Source: Sapria himalayana (taxonomy: Eukaryota; Streptophyta; Magnoliopsida; Malpighiales; Rafflesiaceae). Taken from it: a stretch of 64,000 nt of DNA. Below, piece by piece: positions 12,259-25,572 of the stretch. A model generated the notes under the pieces. That model was not told where the DNA came from, did not search any database, and was given only the letters and a program-made list of their open reading frames with translations. Made by a program: the position numbers and the translations under genes. Each line of letters opens with the position of its first letter. Within the stretch, counting starts at the first letter, position 1. Location: positions 1 to 64,000 of the forward strand of contig JAREIK010018633.1 in NCBI GenBank assembly GCA_029783825.1, read 5' to 3'.

Positions 12259-15200
12259 CCAGGAGAACCATCCAAGCCTTTTATATACCTATAATAAGCT
12301 AAAACTCTACCCAAAATATATCGGGTACACACAAATATAATCACAAATATATAATAATAGTAATTATAGACATGAACAAACATGAATATGAGTTGATAAT
12401 CATATAACTTCAATAGATATCTAAAAGATGGCAAACAATGATGTTTAAAGAGAGTGTGTTAGGGCAAAAATAAAAAGTTCTAGAAATAATAATGATAATA
12501 GAAGCTTGTCCTTCTTTTGATCTAGCTAAGATCGGCAAAGATTGGGACCCATCCATAGGAAGGACCATGGCAATGTCTAAAGGCTTTGAATCAGAAGTTT
12601 TTTCATGTGTCTCACATCAAATTCATACAAAGATTCATGATTGATTAATTGGAAAAGCAAAGAACAAAACTAGAATAAAAAAATGATACCTCCAAAAAAA
12701 TTTCATTTGTTTAACTACACAGACAAAAATCAAAAATAGTTTAGAAATAATTATGATACAAAATCATCCTCATAATTAGTTGGTGCATTTGTGTTAGCCT
12801 CTCCTATGCGGTTTTGTAGCTGGATCTCAAAATGCTATCTTTGCTCAATGCCATAACTATGACTACCATGTTGGACATCTACTATGCATTAAATTATTAA
12901 TTTCTTTCATTTCATCATTCATTTATTTCTCTCATCATTTATTTCTTTAATTTCTTGCATTTTCTTTCTTTAAATGATTATTCTGCTTGTCCTTCTCTTA
13001 TTTAATTTCTTGCATTTCTTCCTTCAAATGAAATATTTTCTCACCCTTCTCTTTAATTTTTGTCTTCATACTTCAAAATGTTCATTGTTTCCATTACTTG
13101 TTGTTCAGACTGCCCTCATCCACCATTCATGTGATAGGTGAATTAGAAGCACAACTGCTACAACAAAATGTCACTCCCCTTCGAGCCAATGTCATACACT
13201 CACTACTTCTTATGACCACTTATGTCTCCAAATAGATAGGACCATAGTCAATTGGGTGAAGATCCATAGAACCCACAACTTGATGAGAAACAACTGCCAC
13301 ACACGTTCATCCATGAGTTCCAATGATAAAACAGAGAAAAATACTATTCTAGATATACATTAATTACATTTAATATTTTGCATTCCAAATAACTTTTAAA
13401 GTTTTATAGTAGTATTAGTTAGATTACCAAGATATTTGCGAAGACACACAAATGATCAAGAAAAGAGTACCGATAATCACATGAAAACCCATGAAAGCCA
13501 GTTGCTAAGAAAAAGGTAGAATAATAAATTATTCTCATGGATCTGATCTGATTTGGATGAATACACGGGAAGCCCAGAGACCTAATTTGGCATTGTGCGG
13601 CTTCCTTAATTGCACTAGCGCAAAGAGTCAATAGTTCAATAGTTCAATAAAAGCAAGCCCAAGTCGCCGCGCCGGTCTCGCATCCCAGTGCCAATTAGCA
13701 AGGGGTTCCCAGCTATAGTATGGTGGAATTTGTGGAATTTGTGGAATTTTTTTAATATAATAAGATTCTTATAGCAATCATCTGGGACTTTTTGTTAATA
13801 AATTGACAATCCACTTTATTTACATGCATCTTCCTAAAAATCTCATAAAAATTGGGATCTGACCTAATTCTACAGGCATAGAGTATGTATTTATTAAAGT
13901 CAAAAAATAACAAATGTTAAAAAATTTTAACAAAAATTATAAAACCATGCATAGATTTGATTTATTTGGACTATTAGGACAACCACTAAATATATAAATG
14001 TTTTACATTTTAAAATTGAACAAAATATCAAGCATGCTCATTGCTCGACGTTGACCATACTATGTGGCAAGACATTTCTGTACCTAGTATCTAGCTACCT
14101 CAATCAGTTGATATTTTACTAGCAAAATCTCCGAATTTTTCTTCACATCTGGCTCCTCCAATACTTAACCCACTCGATATGAGTCATCCTCGGATATAAA
14201 ATTAGGTCTATGTTTTAGATTCTAAAATTTAGGGACAAAATCTGAATACCATTCAATAACTTTGCTCTCCCACAATGACTTTATCTTTCCTTCAAATTTG
14301 GGTGCCCCATGTGCACTGATTTTATATATATCACAAAAAATTTATAATAATAACAAAGACATATTTATTTACTGCTTGAAAATAACCAACATAAAAGTTT
14401 ACTAATTAGATAATTAATTTTAAATGTTTTTGATTCATTGTTTTTACCTGAAAGTCATTAAAATTATGACTCTCTTTTCAATTTGAAACTTTCTTCCATG
14501 ATAATGCTTTAGAATCAATCTTTTTATTGAAAGAATTTGTAATTATAGCTAAACACTTGTGAGATGGAATAAAACTGTACAATAAAATAAATAACATTGA
14601 AAACAAGAAAATAACTATATATAAAAAAAAACCACTAACAAGAAAATCATACTTTTATTATTCAAAGTAATATTTACATATTTCATATACCATTCCATCC
14701 ACAATCTAAATTATTAAGTTTGCACTAAATGCAAAGGAATGCACATCATTTGATGATGTCGATGATGTTGTAAATGGGGGGAACTATCAGTGTAAAATGT
14801 GATGTAGAAGATGGTGATGGATCAAAAGTGTGTAAAGGTAGGACAATGGGTGATGGACATATATCAGATAAATGTGATGGTAAAAGTGTTAATGATGATG
14901 ATGGTGATGGAAATAGAGATGGTGATTGTGATGTTGAAGTCTGGATATGGCGGGTATGAGATTGGTACTGAATTTGCAAAAATATGTAAAATACTAGATG
15001 AATTTCATCCATTTCTGTGTCCACATCCATATCCACCACGACCACGTCCTTTAGGCACCACTGCTATATAAAAAATAAAAATATAAAACAAATAAAAGAT
15101 ATATGATGAATAACCATGCATTTTAGAATAATACATAACAATAGAGTTCAACAAAATATAGAAAGTCTTTTATAGTATAATATTATAATACAATTATAAT

Positions 15201-15790
15201 AGTTTAATTATTGGCATTAGTATCATCCTTCAATGGATCTTCTAAAATTTCACATGATTCTGATGGAAGTTTTAACAAATCTTCACTTAGAAATTGATCA
15301 TCTTCAATTCTATTAGACCACTATTTGAGTCATATAAATTTTCTGGATCTTCATCTACATGCACAGGCTCAATATTATTTATGTCATCTTCTTGGAATGC
15401 CGATGCAATAACTAAGTTTGTATTTTTTTTTGAGATGTTGGTACTTCGAAATTTGATCGAGTTTTATTTTACAAATAGCCCACAGTCACTCTTATCATGA
15501 GATAAACTCAGATATGCTTAATAATATATTTGAGTGGCTTGAACTGCCATAATAAATGGCTCTTATCGATTATATCTGCATGTATGGTTTAAAATCTATT
15601 AGCTTATAATCCGAATGAATCTTTGTATCCACATTTCATGTAGGATCAAGCAACTTATACTTTAATAATATAATCCTGTATTTTGGAGTCCAAGATACTC
15701 TAACTTAATAACTTTGTGAGTTAAGTATAATAATCAATCTCATCTGCAATATAACTTGAGCCTTTAATGTATACACCACAATTAAAGTGG
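12259..15790 (-). pseudogene. Decayed CACTA transposase genes of the outer element
   Basis: The reverse complement aligns by eye, segment after segment, with 29.68-32.88 kb of the inner CACTA element. Matched parts are the end of the TNP2-type gene (about 15,780-15,330, the DUF4216 region), the proline/serine-rich start of the second transposase gene (about 15,070-14,750), the Ptta/En/Spm domain (about 14,300-14,050), a following exon (about 13,860-13,740), the pre-coiled-coil segment (about 13,370-13,080) and the 3' tail (12,900-12,259). Stops and frameshifts occur throughout and no long frame survives, so it cannot encode a functional transposase. The tail includes a block present twice more in the inner element (32,737-32,880 and 33,990-34,160). 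Confidence 0.8.
13430..13740. mobile_element. ~310-bp insertion private to the outer transposase copy
   Basis: Flanking sequence on both sides aligns with 31,690-31,760 of the inner copy, but this block has no counterpart there. It is more GC-rich than its surroundings around 13,650-13,700. Read on the minus strand it holds gatgcgagacc, which resembles a pol III box B (GGTTCGANNCC, two mismatches), and the triple repeat attccacaa at the other end. A SINE is possible but I could not show a target duplication or a tail, so the class is open. Confidence 0.35.
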
Positions 15791-15794
15791 TAAT

Positions 15795-16312
15795 AGATAC
15801 ATAGTTATACACATATAGTTTAACATAATGTTATATGTTGTTATATATATAATTATAAATATAGGTACATGTGATTATACATATAGTTTACACATATAGT
15901 TATACTTATATTTATACATGTAGGTATATATATTTGTTCATAAAATTTTATATATTTATACATATAGTTATGTATATGTATAGATATAGTAAAATACATT
16001 TTTAATATACTACTAAATAAAATGTATATTAAATATATGCAGTAAATTATATATTTAAATATAGTTATGTATAAAGTTTTTATAGTTATACATATAGTAA
16101 GATACAATTATTTATAGTTATATCTTATTATACATATAATATATATAGTTATAGATAGTTAAATAAAGTTATACATATAGTTGTGTATAGATATATTCAT
16201 ATAAGTAGTTATAAGTAGTTATACATAAAAGTATACAAAATTATAAACAAATATATAGATTTACATATATGTATACATAGTTACAAATATAGTTATATTT
16301 AATTATATAAAG
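15795..16312. repeat. ~540-bp satellite of the outer CACTA, left fragment
   Basis: This is AT-rich tandem-repeat sequence (gttatacataaa, gttataagtagttat and similar). The landmark gatttacatatatg falls at 16,259. The nearest copy across the inserted element is at 37,284. Subtracting the insertion gives a spacing of about 547 bp, matching the 536-549 bp spacings further right. It therefore forms one array with 36,790-39,990. The left boundary abuts the transposase remnant at about 15,790. Confidence 0.85.
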
Positions 16313-16324
16313 GCTACAAGAAAA

Positions 16325-17215
16325 TATTCAATTAGCTAGAGAATTTTAGCTAGGAATCATCACTAGCTAAATTGCAAGGGATTAGCTAGGGAATAGCAAG
16401 GGAATTATGTCTTTTCATTGAAATAAAATTTGCAATGGATTAGCGACAAAATATTTTAGTAAATTCAGCTCAAAAAAAGCGGAGAAATTTAGCAATGGAT
16501 TAATGACAGAATATTTTCGTAAATTCCACTCAAGAAAAGTGGGAAATTTACCTACGGATTTAGCGACGGATAAGTGATGGTATAGTTTCGTAAATTTTGC
16601 TCAAGAAAAGTGTGGAATTTAGCTATGGGTTTAGCCGAAAGAATTTCCCCTAGCAGCCTAGCTAATAAAATCTGGAATTTAGCTACGGATTTACCAATAG
16701 ATATTCACTGGCTAATAAAATCCTGAATATAGTGAGGATTTAGCGATGAAATTTTTCTAGCTAATAAAATCCGGAATTTAGTGATGGATTTTGCCAATGG
16801 AATTTCTCTAGCTAATTACATCTGGAACATTTCGACAAATTTCAGTGATAGAATTCCCTAGCTAATTACATCCAGAACATAGTTACAGATTTAGCGACGG
16901 AATTTCTCTAACTAATTACATCCTAAAATATTACGTTGGATTTAAAACGAAATTTCCCTAATTAATTAAATTCTTAAAATAGCGACCGATTTTATTTACA
17001 GAACTTTTCTAGCTAAATACTTCTTAAATATAGTGATGAATTTTTAGTGACGATTCTTCCCTAGCTAATTAAATCCATAATATTTTGACAAATTTAGTGA
17101 CAGAACTTCCTTGGCTAATTAAATCTAGAATATATTGATAGATTTAGTGACTCAACTTCCCTAGCTAATTAAATCTTGAATATAGCGATGAAATTTCTCT
17201 AGCCAATATTTATTT
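16325..17215. repeat. 5' subterminal repeats of the inner CACTA
   Basis: About 15 degenerate units of roughly 50-60 bp combine TAGCTAGGGAATT or CCCTAGCTAATTA with GGATTTAGCGACGGA. Subterminal repeats of this kind bind the TNPA-type protein in the En/Spm family. Related units occur at 36,385-36,776 and at 42,700-43,237, the 5' end of the outer element, which ties the three ends to one family. Confidence 0.85.
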
Positions 17216-18770
17216 ATTTAATTTTTTTAATTTATTATTAGTTTTAATATTTTATTTAATTTTATTTATTAAATGTATGTTAATGGTTTATATATGAGCA
17301 AACATTGAAAGATACATTCTCCTCATAAAATCATAAAAAATGATATTATAAATAAATAATTTAAAAATATAAAAATACAAAAAAAAATTATATTAATAAG
17401 GAATAAAATAACTATTTTTATGATTTATTAATTTTTTAAAGAGTATACAAAAATTTTTCTAAAATTATTAATTAAGAAACTTAAAATTTTGTATTAAAGT
17501 AATATTAAATAATAAATTCAATAAGTATAATATTTTTTTTGATATTTTAAAAATTAAATTAACATTAAAATTTCAACTAATATAAATGTAAATTAATTCA
17601 TTGTATGAAAAATAGAAAATATTTTCAAAAATATCTAATTGACGAATAAACTAGTAAATATTAATATATTATAAGTAAAAAAAAATTATGATTAAAGTAA
17701 ACTTTTAAAAATATAAATAATACAAATTTTTAAAATCTTGAAATATAATAAAAATATAATTTTTTTCAATTAAGTTAAAAGAATATAAATTAATATTCAT
17801 AATAAATATATAGATATTTGCTCATACTAAAATTTATAAGAATTAAATAATTGAGTAATATTTTTACTATTAGCTTTTAACATTAAGCTTTTATTAAAAT
17901 AATATATATAACATTTTTTAATTATCTTCATACTTTAGAAATTTTTGAATTTTAAAAATTATTAATGATATCAAATAATATGAAATTTTATGACTTTAAA
18001 TTATTTCATATTATCTTTATAAATTTTAATATGAATTCTTAAAAATTGATAACCATAAAATATAAATTTTTATAATTTTTTTTACATTGAGAGTATTTTA
18101 TAACTCTTTGGGGAGTGACTAGAAGACAAACCATCTTTTCATTATATCTTATTATATGAAGTTTGTTAATTTCGCACCTATTTGAAATTTTTTATAATGC
18201 TAAACATATTTTATTTTAATTGTTTATATATTTATTATTTAATTATATTATAATAAAAAATTGTAAGGTATTTGTTTTTCATGTGTACTTTGCTACATGC
18301 ACATTAATTTTTTGAAATAATTTTGATAGTTAAAAAGATTTATTGAGTCTTTTTGTTTATATATATATATATAATTGATTATTTAATTTTTTTAATAATT
18401 AAAGTATAAATAATTTGCTAATATATACATTCACTTGTCAAGATGTGATAATCTCTAACAAGTGAAGCAAACCTCCACATTCCACCATCTATCTCTCGAC
18501 ACCGACGCATCAAATATAACCGAGATTTAAGTTTTATTATTTAATGATTTGAGGTAGGTTTTATATATTTATTCTCATCGATTATCTTGGATTGCTTAAT
18601 CAAAGATTAAGCTTAAGCATTTTGATTCTGTTATTTATTGTTTCCGAAATTCTTCTCATTTAATCTCCGTGGGATGCTTGGATTGCATATATATATATTT
18701 ATTCGTATACAACTTCATGCATTTTGATATAATGCATTGTCATTGTGTTGATTTTGATGGTGCACGCTAG
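17216..18770. other. AT-rich spacer of the inner CACTA
   Basis: This is very AT-rich DNA without usable open frames. Parts (about 17,815-17,905 and 18,265-18,325) match the reverse complement of 42,000-42,105 and 41,570-41,640 in the outer element, so it is ancestral CACTA sequence. A slightly less AT-rich patch at 18,435-18,660 has no recognised content. I see no gene. Confidence 0.75.
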
Positions 18771-20032
18771 GTATGCCGGATTAATATCTACATCATATAC
18801 ATAACTATATACAGTATAAAAAATAGTATACATAAACAAAAGTGTATTTTATATAAGTGTATTTAAACATAACTATAAAAATAGTATGCATAAACTATTT
18901 AAACATAACTATATCTATATAATTCAAATTTCTTATATAAGTGTATTTTAATATATCTATATAACTATAAAAATAGTATACATAAACAAAACTATATAAA
19001 ATATAAAACATATATTTAATATATATATATATATATATAACTATATAAATGTATTTAACAATATGTATATAAACATATTACTATATATAAATGTATTATC
19101 TACATTAATATACATAACTATATAAACAGTATACATAAACAGTATAAGTTATGTCGACTTGATATCTACATCAATATCATAACTATATATAAACATTATA
19201 CATAAATAGTATACATAAACATAAGTGTATTTTATAAGTGTATTTAAACATTTCTATACATCAATATGCATGTGTGATATAATTCAAATTTTTTATATAG
19301 GTGTATTTTACTATATCTATAACTATAAATATAGCATACATACAAATTAATATATATAAATATAACAATGTATTTAAATATACATACATACATATACATA
19401 TAGAATATATATATATATATATATAAAACTATATATAAATGTATTTAACAATATGTATATCAACATATTACTATATATAAATGTATTGATCTACATTAAT
19501 ATCATAACTATACATAACAATATACATAAATAGTATACATAAATATATACATAAATAGTATACATAAACATAAGTGTATTTTATATAAGTGTATTTAAAC
19601 ATAACTATACATCATTATGCATGTGTGATATAATTCAAATTTATAAGTTGATTTTACTAAATTTATAACTAAAAATAGTAATATAAACATAACATATATA
19701 AATATAACAATGTAATTAATATACATATACTATATATATAAATGTATTTAATAATAATGTATATCAACATATTTCTATATATAAATGTATTTATCTCCTT
19801 AATATACCATCCACAATATATAAATAGACTACATAACCAGTATACATAAACATACGTGTATTTTATATAAGGTATATTTAAACCCATAAACTATAAATCA
19901 ATATGGATGTGTGGATATAAATTGGAACTTATTATATAAGTGTATATTTACTATATCTATAACTATAGAAAATAATATACATACACATTCCTAAATATAA
20001 ATCAAACAACGTATATAGAATATACATACATT

Positions 20033-20068
<36 letters not shown>

Positions 20069-20304
20069 ACAATATGTATACAACAATATTACTATATATA
20101 AATGTATTTATCTACATTAATATACATAACTATACATAAACAATATACCTAAACAGTATATATATACATAATTAATATACATAACTAACATAAACAGTAT
20201 AAGGTATACCGACTTGATATCTACATCAATATACATAACTATATATAAACAGTATACATAAACATAACTATATAAATATAATAATGAATATTTAATATAC
20301 ATAC

Positions 20305-20335
<31 letters not shown>

Positions 20336-20768
20336 ATATATAACTATATATATATATATATATAACTATATATATATATATAACTATATATATATAGATA
20401 TATATATATTTAATAATATGAATATCAACATATTACTATATATAAATGTATTTATCAATATTAATATACATAACTATATATAAATAGTATACATAAACAT
20501 TATACATAAACAGTATAAGGTATGCCATCTTGATATCTACATCAATATACATAACTATATATAAACCGTATACATAAACAGTATACATAAACATAAGTGT
20601 ATTTTATATAAGTGTATTTAACATAAATATACATCAATATGCATGTGTGATATAATTCGAATTTTTATATAAATGCATTTTACAATACCTATAACTATAA
20701 TAATAGTATACATAAACATAACTATATATAAATATAACAATGTATATTTAATATACATACACACATAC

Positions 20769-20808
<40 letters not shown>

Positions 20809-21561
20809 ATAATTATATATAAATGTATTTAATAATAAGTATATCAACATATTACTATATATAAATGAATTTATCTACATTAATATACATAACTATATAA
20901 AAATAGTATACATAAATAGTATAAGGTATGCCGACTTGATATCTACTTCAATATACATAACTATATATAAACAATATACGTAAACAGTATGCATAAACAT
21001 GAGTGTATTTTATATAAGTGTATTTAAACATATTTATACATCAATATGCATGTGTAATATAATTCATATTTCTTATATAAGTGTATTTTCCTATATCTAT
21101 AACTATAAAAATAGTATACATAACATTATTATATATAAATTTAACAATGTAGATTTAATATATATATATCTATCTATATTTATATATCAATGTATTTAAC
21201 AATCTGTATATCAACATATTACTATATATTAATGTAATTATGACAATTAATATACAAAACTATAGATAAACAGTATACATAAATAGTTTATGGTATGTCG
21301 ACTTGATATCTACATCAATATACATATCTATATAAATAGTATACATAAACAGTATACATAAATATAAGTGTATTTTATATTAGTGTATTTAAACTTATTT
21401 ATACATCAATATGCATGTGTGATATAATTCATATTTCTTATTTAAGTGTATTTTACTATATCTATAACTATAAAAATAGTATACATAAACATTACTATAT
21501 ATAAATATAACAACGTAGATTTAATATACATATATATATAAATAAATAAATAAATAAATAA

Positions 21562-21599
<38 letters not shown>

Positions 21600-22040
21600 C
21601 CATATATAAATGTATTTAACAACATATATATCAACATATTACTATATATAAATATATTTATCTACATTATTTTACATAACTATACATAAACAATATACAT
21701 AAATAGTATACATAAACACTATAAGGTATGCAGACTTGATATTTACATCAATATACATAACTATATAAAAATAGTATACATAAACATAAGTGTATTTTAT
21801 ATAAGTGAATCTAAACATACCTATACATCAATATCCATGTGTGATATAATTTGAATTTCTTATATAAGTGTATTTTACTATATCTATAACTATAAAAACA
21901 ATATACATAAACATAACTATTTATAAATTTAACAACATATATTTAATATACAAACATATATATATATAACAAAATGTATATCAACATATATAAATGTATG
22001 TATCTACATCAATAGCTATACATAGTCATATGTCTAAATA
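18771..22040. repeat. ~380-bp tandem satellite inside the inner CACTA
   Basis: The landmark gccgacttgatatctacatc and its variants recurs near 18772, 19150, 20208, 20520, 20926, 21294 and 21727. A second landmark, tgtgtgatataattc, recurs near 19271, 19622, 19909, 20644, 21051, 21416 and 21839. Spacings are mostly about 290-430 bp, giving roughly eight or nine irregular monomers. Embedded microsatellites include a GT run near 20,785-20,808, an AATA run near 21,541-21,567 and TA runs. I found no matching array in the outer element, so it probably arose or was lost after the two copies separated. Confidence 0.8.
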
Positions 22041-24060
22041 TATATAATTACATGAAAATCTATATATAACTACATCTACAACATGTATTACTACATGATT
22101 CAGAAACATAATATCCATTCATATCATTCATCTCATTTATACATGTTTTTTTGGTTATTGTATTAATCTTTATCATTTGCCCATATATTTTAATAACTTA
22201 AATTTAATTATTTCAATCTTAAATATTTTTTATTATATTTTTATATGCTTGTATAAATCATTATGATTTAATATGTTTGGGGTTTGTATTTTTGTTTCAG
22301 TTAATACCATTTAACTGAAATTGATTTCTAATAAAATGTTCATTTATTAAAATTCATTTTGTAATTTTCAAAACAAATGACAATATGTTTGTGTAATAAA
22401 TATTATAAAAAATTTCTAAAATATATATGTGGTGTAGTTTGAATTTACAAAGATAAAACTTTAAAAATAAGATTAATTTACAAAATAAAGTTAGCACCTC
22501 ATAATATTCAATATGTTATATTTATTATAAAAAACAATGTTTGAAATGTATCTATTAATTACAAAAAACATTGTAATGTATTAAATTTTTTAAAAAAATT
22601 ATTTAAAAAAATAAATTCATATATTAATATGGTCATTTATATATTTTGAATAAATAAAAAAAATAATTACTTGTAGAAAATTTACTCTTGTATTTATATT
22701 ATAATCTATTTTGTTAGAACATAATTAAAGAAATAATTACTTTTTTACAAAATATTAAAAGCATGTATTTATATGCACTACATTATATTTGTTTGAATTT
22801 TAAAGTTTCTAAAAATCTATAAATAACAATAAATAATAGGTAGAAATTTATCATAGAAATTAATATTTTAATAAAAATATTAAATAAACAAACAAAAACA
22901 ATATTATCTATTTATGAACTATATTTTCATTTTTAACATAATTGTAAAACCAAAATAATTTACAGATTTGTCTACTTCATTTATTTATATGAGTATAAGG
23001 ATAGTTATTTTAATATAAATATTAAAAAAAAACATTTATTTGAATATAATAGAAGCTCATATATTTAATTCATAATTCTATTTTTTGCATTAATATGCTT
23101 CACACATTCACACACACACACACACACACACATACACACAAATATTTGTTTTAAATATATAAAATTTACAATATATTTTAAATTGTGTACAATATTTAAT
23201 ATTTTATTTTTATTATATTTACAAAATAAAAAATGTTAAATACATTTACTCACACACACACACACACACAAATATATATATATAAAATAGTTTCATGTGT
23301 AACTTTAAAAAAACATTACGTAAATAGGTATGTCTGTGTGTTTGTGTGGGTGTACAATAGTATAAGCATGCATACAAGTATATACATACTACTTTGAAAA
23401 TGTAGATACATGTGTGAATATATACAAAAGTACAAAAATGTGTGTGCTGATATATAATATATAGTAATGTATATGGATGTATAAATGTGTGTGTGTGGGG
23501 CATTGTATATGCACATATATATTTAAGCATATATATGTAAATATCAACATTAATTTTGAGAAGAAAAATACTTGAGTACATAAATATTAACATGTTCTAC
23601 AAATTCATGAGAGCATGAGTAAAAAGTGACCTTATTGTAGATACAACTAATCACCCAACTATAACACTTTGCCTCAAAATTTGATCAGAGTAATACTTGT
23701 AATGATAATGGTTCATTCAATACTAAATACCATTGTGTTACATTTTCATTAATTACTATACTTTGTTCAAATAAAAAAATATATCTAATATCATTTTCAA
23801 AAACTTTTCTATCTTCTTTTTATAGTCTTAAAAAGTTATTTTCAATTTTGATTGTATGTACAATTCTTATCTAATATCTCTAGGTCAAACTATTATAATA
23901 GTAAAATCTATCAAATCAATCTAGGCCTGACATCTTACTTTTCTATGAGATATTTGATTATAGAATATTTATTATATAATATGACTTTGGTTCCCACTAA
24001 ATATGATATTAATTTGCCAAAAGAAAAGATCGTTGATATAATTTCTTTCTTTATAGCAGC
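22041..24060. other. AT-rich spacer with CA microsatellites
   Basis: There is no recognisable gene. CA runs lie near 23,107-23,142 and 23,249-23,270, within tracts that give low-complexity minus-strand frames. From about 23,590 to 24,060 composition is more complex, with a 70-codon open frame at 23,852-24,064 of no known family. It separates the two internal arrays of the inner CACTA. Confidence 0.6.
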
Positions 24061-24633
24061 GTAATTCAATAGGGCATTTTAGGCTGTGCTGTTATCATAG
24101 TATATGATAACTATTTATTAATACTTTTATAACTATATAAAACTCTTCATAATTATATTTAACTATATTTGTAACTATGTAAACTATTTTTTTAACTATT
24201 TTAATAACTATATATAACTAGTTTTTAAACTATATAATATTTTATAACTATATGAGTAATTGTATATAACTATATTTTTAACAAAATATATCATATATAT
24301 AATAATATATAACTATATATTATTTTATTTTACTATATGTATAACTATAAAAATATTATATATAACTATATGTTTAACTACATACATATTTATAACTATG
24401 CGTATAATTATATATAAATATTTGTATATCTATGTAATACTCTATATAATTAAATATAACTATATTTTTATCTATGTATACATATATGTATTCATATAAT
24501 TAAATCTATATATTTATTTATAATTTAATATATATTTATGTATAACTACTTATAACTACTTGTATTAATATATCTATATATAATTATATGTTTAAATATA
24601 TATATAACTCTATTTTTATTTATATATACTATA

Positions 24634-25572
24634 GGTATAGGAACATATAGAGGTTGACCGCCCTCTCTTGTGACTATCTCTTGAGGTCTATTGATTCTTT
24701 TTTTATTGTCTCATCAGATCTCTTTACTACCATATGACAAAGGGATTTAGATTTAGTTGAAGAAATGGGGTTTACAATCACAAAGCTGTTCAACAGGCTA
24801 TTTGCCAATAAGGAAATGAGGATTTTGATGCTAGCTCTTGATGCTGGTGGAAAGACAACAATTCTGTATAACTTGTAGCTTGGTGAAATTGTCACCACAA
24901 GTCCAACTATTTGTCTTCAATGTAGAGACTATTAAATACAAAAACATCAATTTTACTGTGTGGGATGTTGGGGGTCAAGACAAGATTCACCCTTTTTGGA
25001 GGGATTACTTCTAAAATACCCAAGGGCTGATCTTTGTGGTGGATAGCAATGACAAATATCGAGTAGTTGAAGCCAGAAATGAGTTGCATAGGATGCTAAA
25101 CGAGGAAAAGCTTCGAGATGCAATTTTGCTAATGTTTTCCAATAAGCAAGATCTTCCCAATGCGATGAATGTAGTTGAAATTACTGACAAGATAAGACTT
25201 CACTCTCTTCTCCAATGCCATTGCCACATTCAGAGCACCTATGCTACCTTTGGTGAGGGCCTCTAAGAGGCTCTTGATTGGCTTTCCAATTACATTGCCA
25301 GCAAATCATAAACAATTTTAGCATGATGTGGCAAACTTTGTTGCCATATCTGGATGTGGATCTAATCTTTGTTATTTTGCTCGAGTTTTGTTTTAGTATG
25401 TGGATGACATCATCTGTTTCTAGGGGGATTCAAATTGTATTTATATTTATATATTGCACACATGAAATACAAGACTACATTTAATTTGTTCTGATATATT
25501 GTAAAGCTGAATATGTTTGTTTTCTAATTTGTGTATTTTTGCCATTGGATCCCAAAGGTATAAGAACATATA
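24634..25572 (+). mobile_element. Processed ARF1 retrocopy with 16-bp target duplication
   Basis: ggtataggaacatata (24634-24649) and ggtataagaacatata (25557-25572) differ at one base and bracket an insertion that breaks the ~540-bp satellite. Joining the satellite across it gives a sequence like the uninterrupted copy near 26,085-26,120. The insert has a 5' leader (about 24,650-24,764), an intron-free ARF coding region and a ~245-bp 3' trailer. Target duplications of this size and lack of introns are marks of LINE-mediated retroposition. No long poly(A) remains, only a short A run before the right duplication. Confidence 0.85.
24765..25311 (+). pseudogene. ADP-ribosylation factor 1 processed pseudogene
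   Basis: ARF1 is a small GTPase that recruits coat proteins at the Golgi. The conceptual product spans the whole ~181-residue family length from MGFTITKLF (Gly2 would be the myristoylation site) to the C-terminal SNYIASKS. GTPase motifs visible are LDAGGKTT (P-loop, family DAAGKTT), WDVGGQDK (G3) and NKQD (G4). Lesions are a stop after LYNL at about residue 35, a one-base insertion after PTI near 24,919 (total length is 547 rather than 546), a stop in place of the residue after DYF, and a stop after EGL near the C-terminus. The coding region is continuous across positions where plant ARF1 genes normally have introns. It is not expected to make a functional GTPase. Confidence 0.92.

Noticed and set aside
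14746..15045. Minus-strand 99-codon Ser/Pro-rich frame as an independent gene
   Set aside because: It matches 30,400-30,760 of the inner element and is the start of the outer element's second transposase remnant.
23246..23593. 115-codon minus-strand His/Thr/Tyr-rich frame
   Set aside because: It runs through CA and TA microsatellites and has low complexity throughout.
24634..25572. ARF piece as a CACTA-captured genomic fragment
   Set aside because: It lacks introns and is flanked by a 16-bp target duplication that splits a satellite monomer, which fits retroposition better than capture by gap repair.
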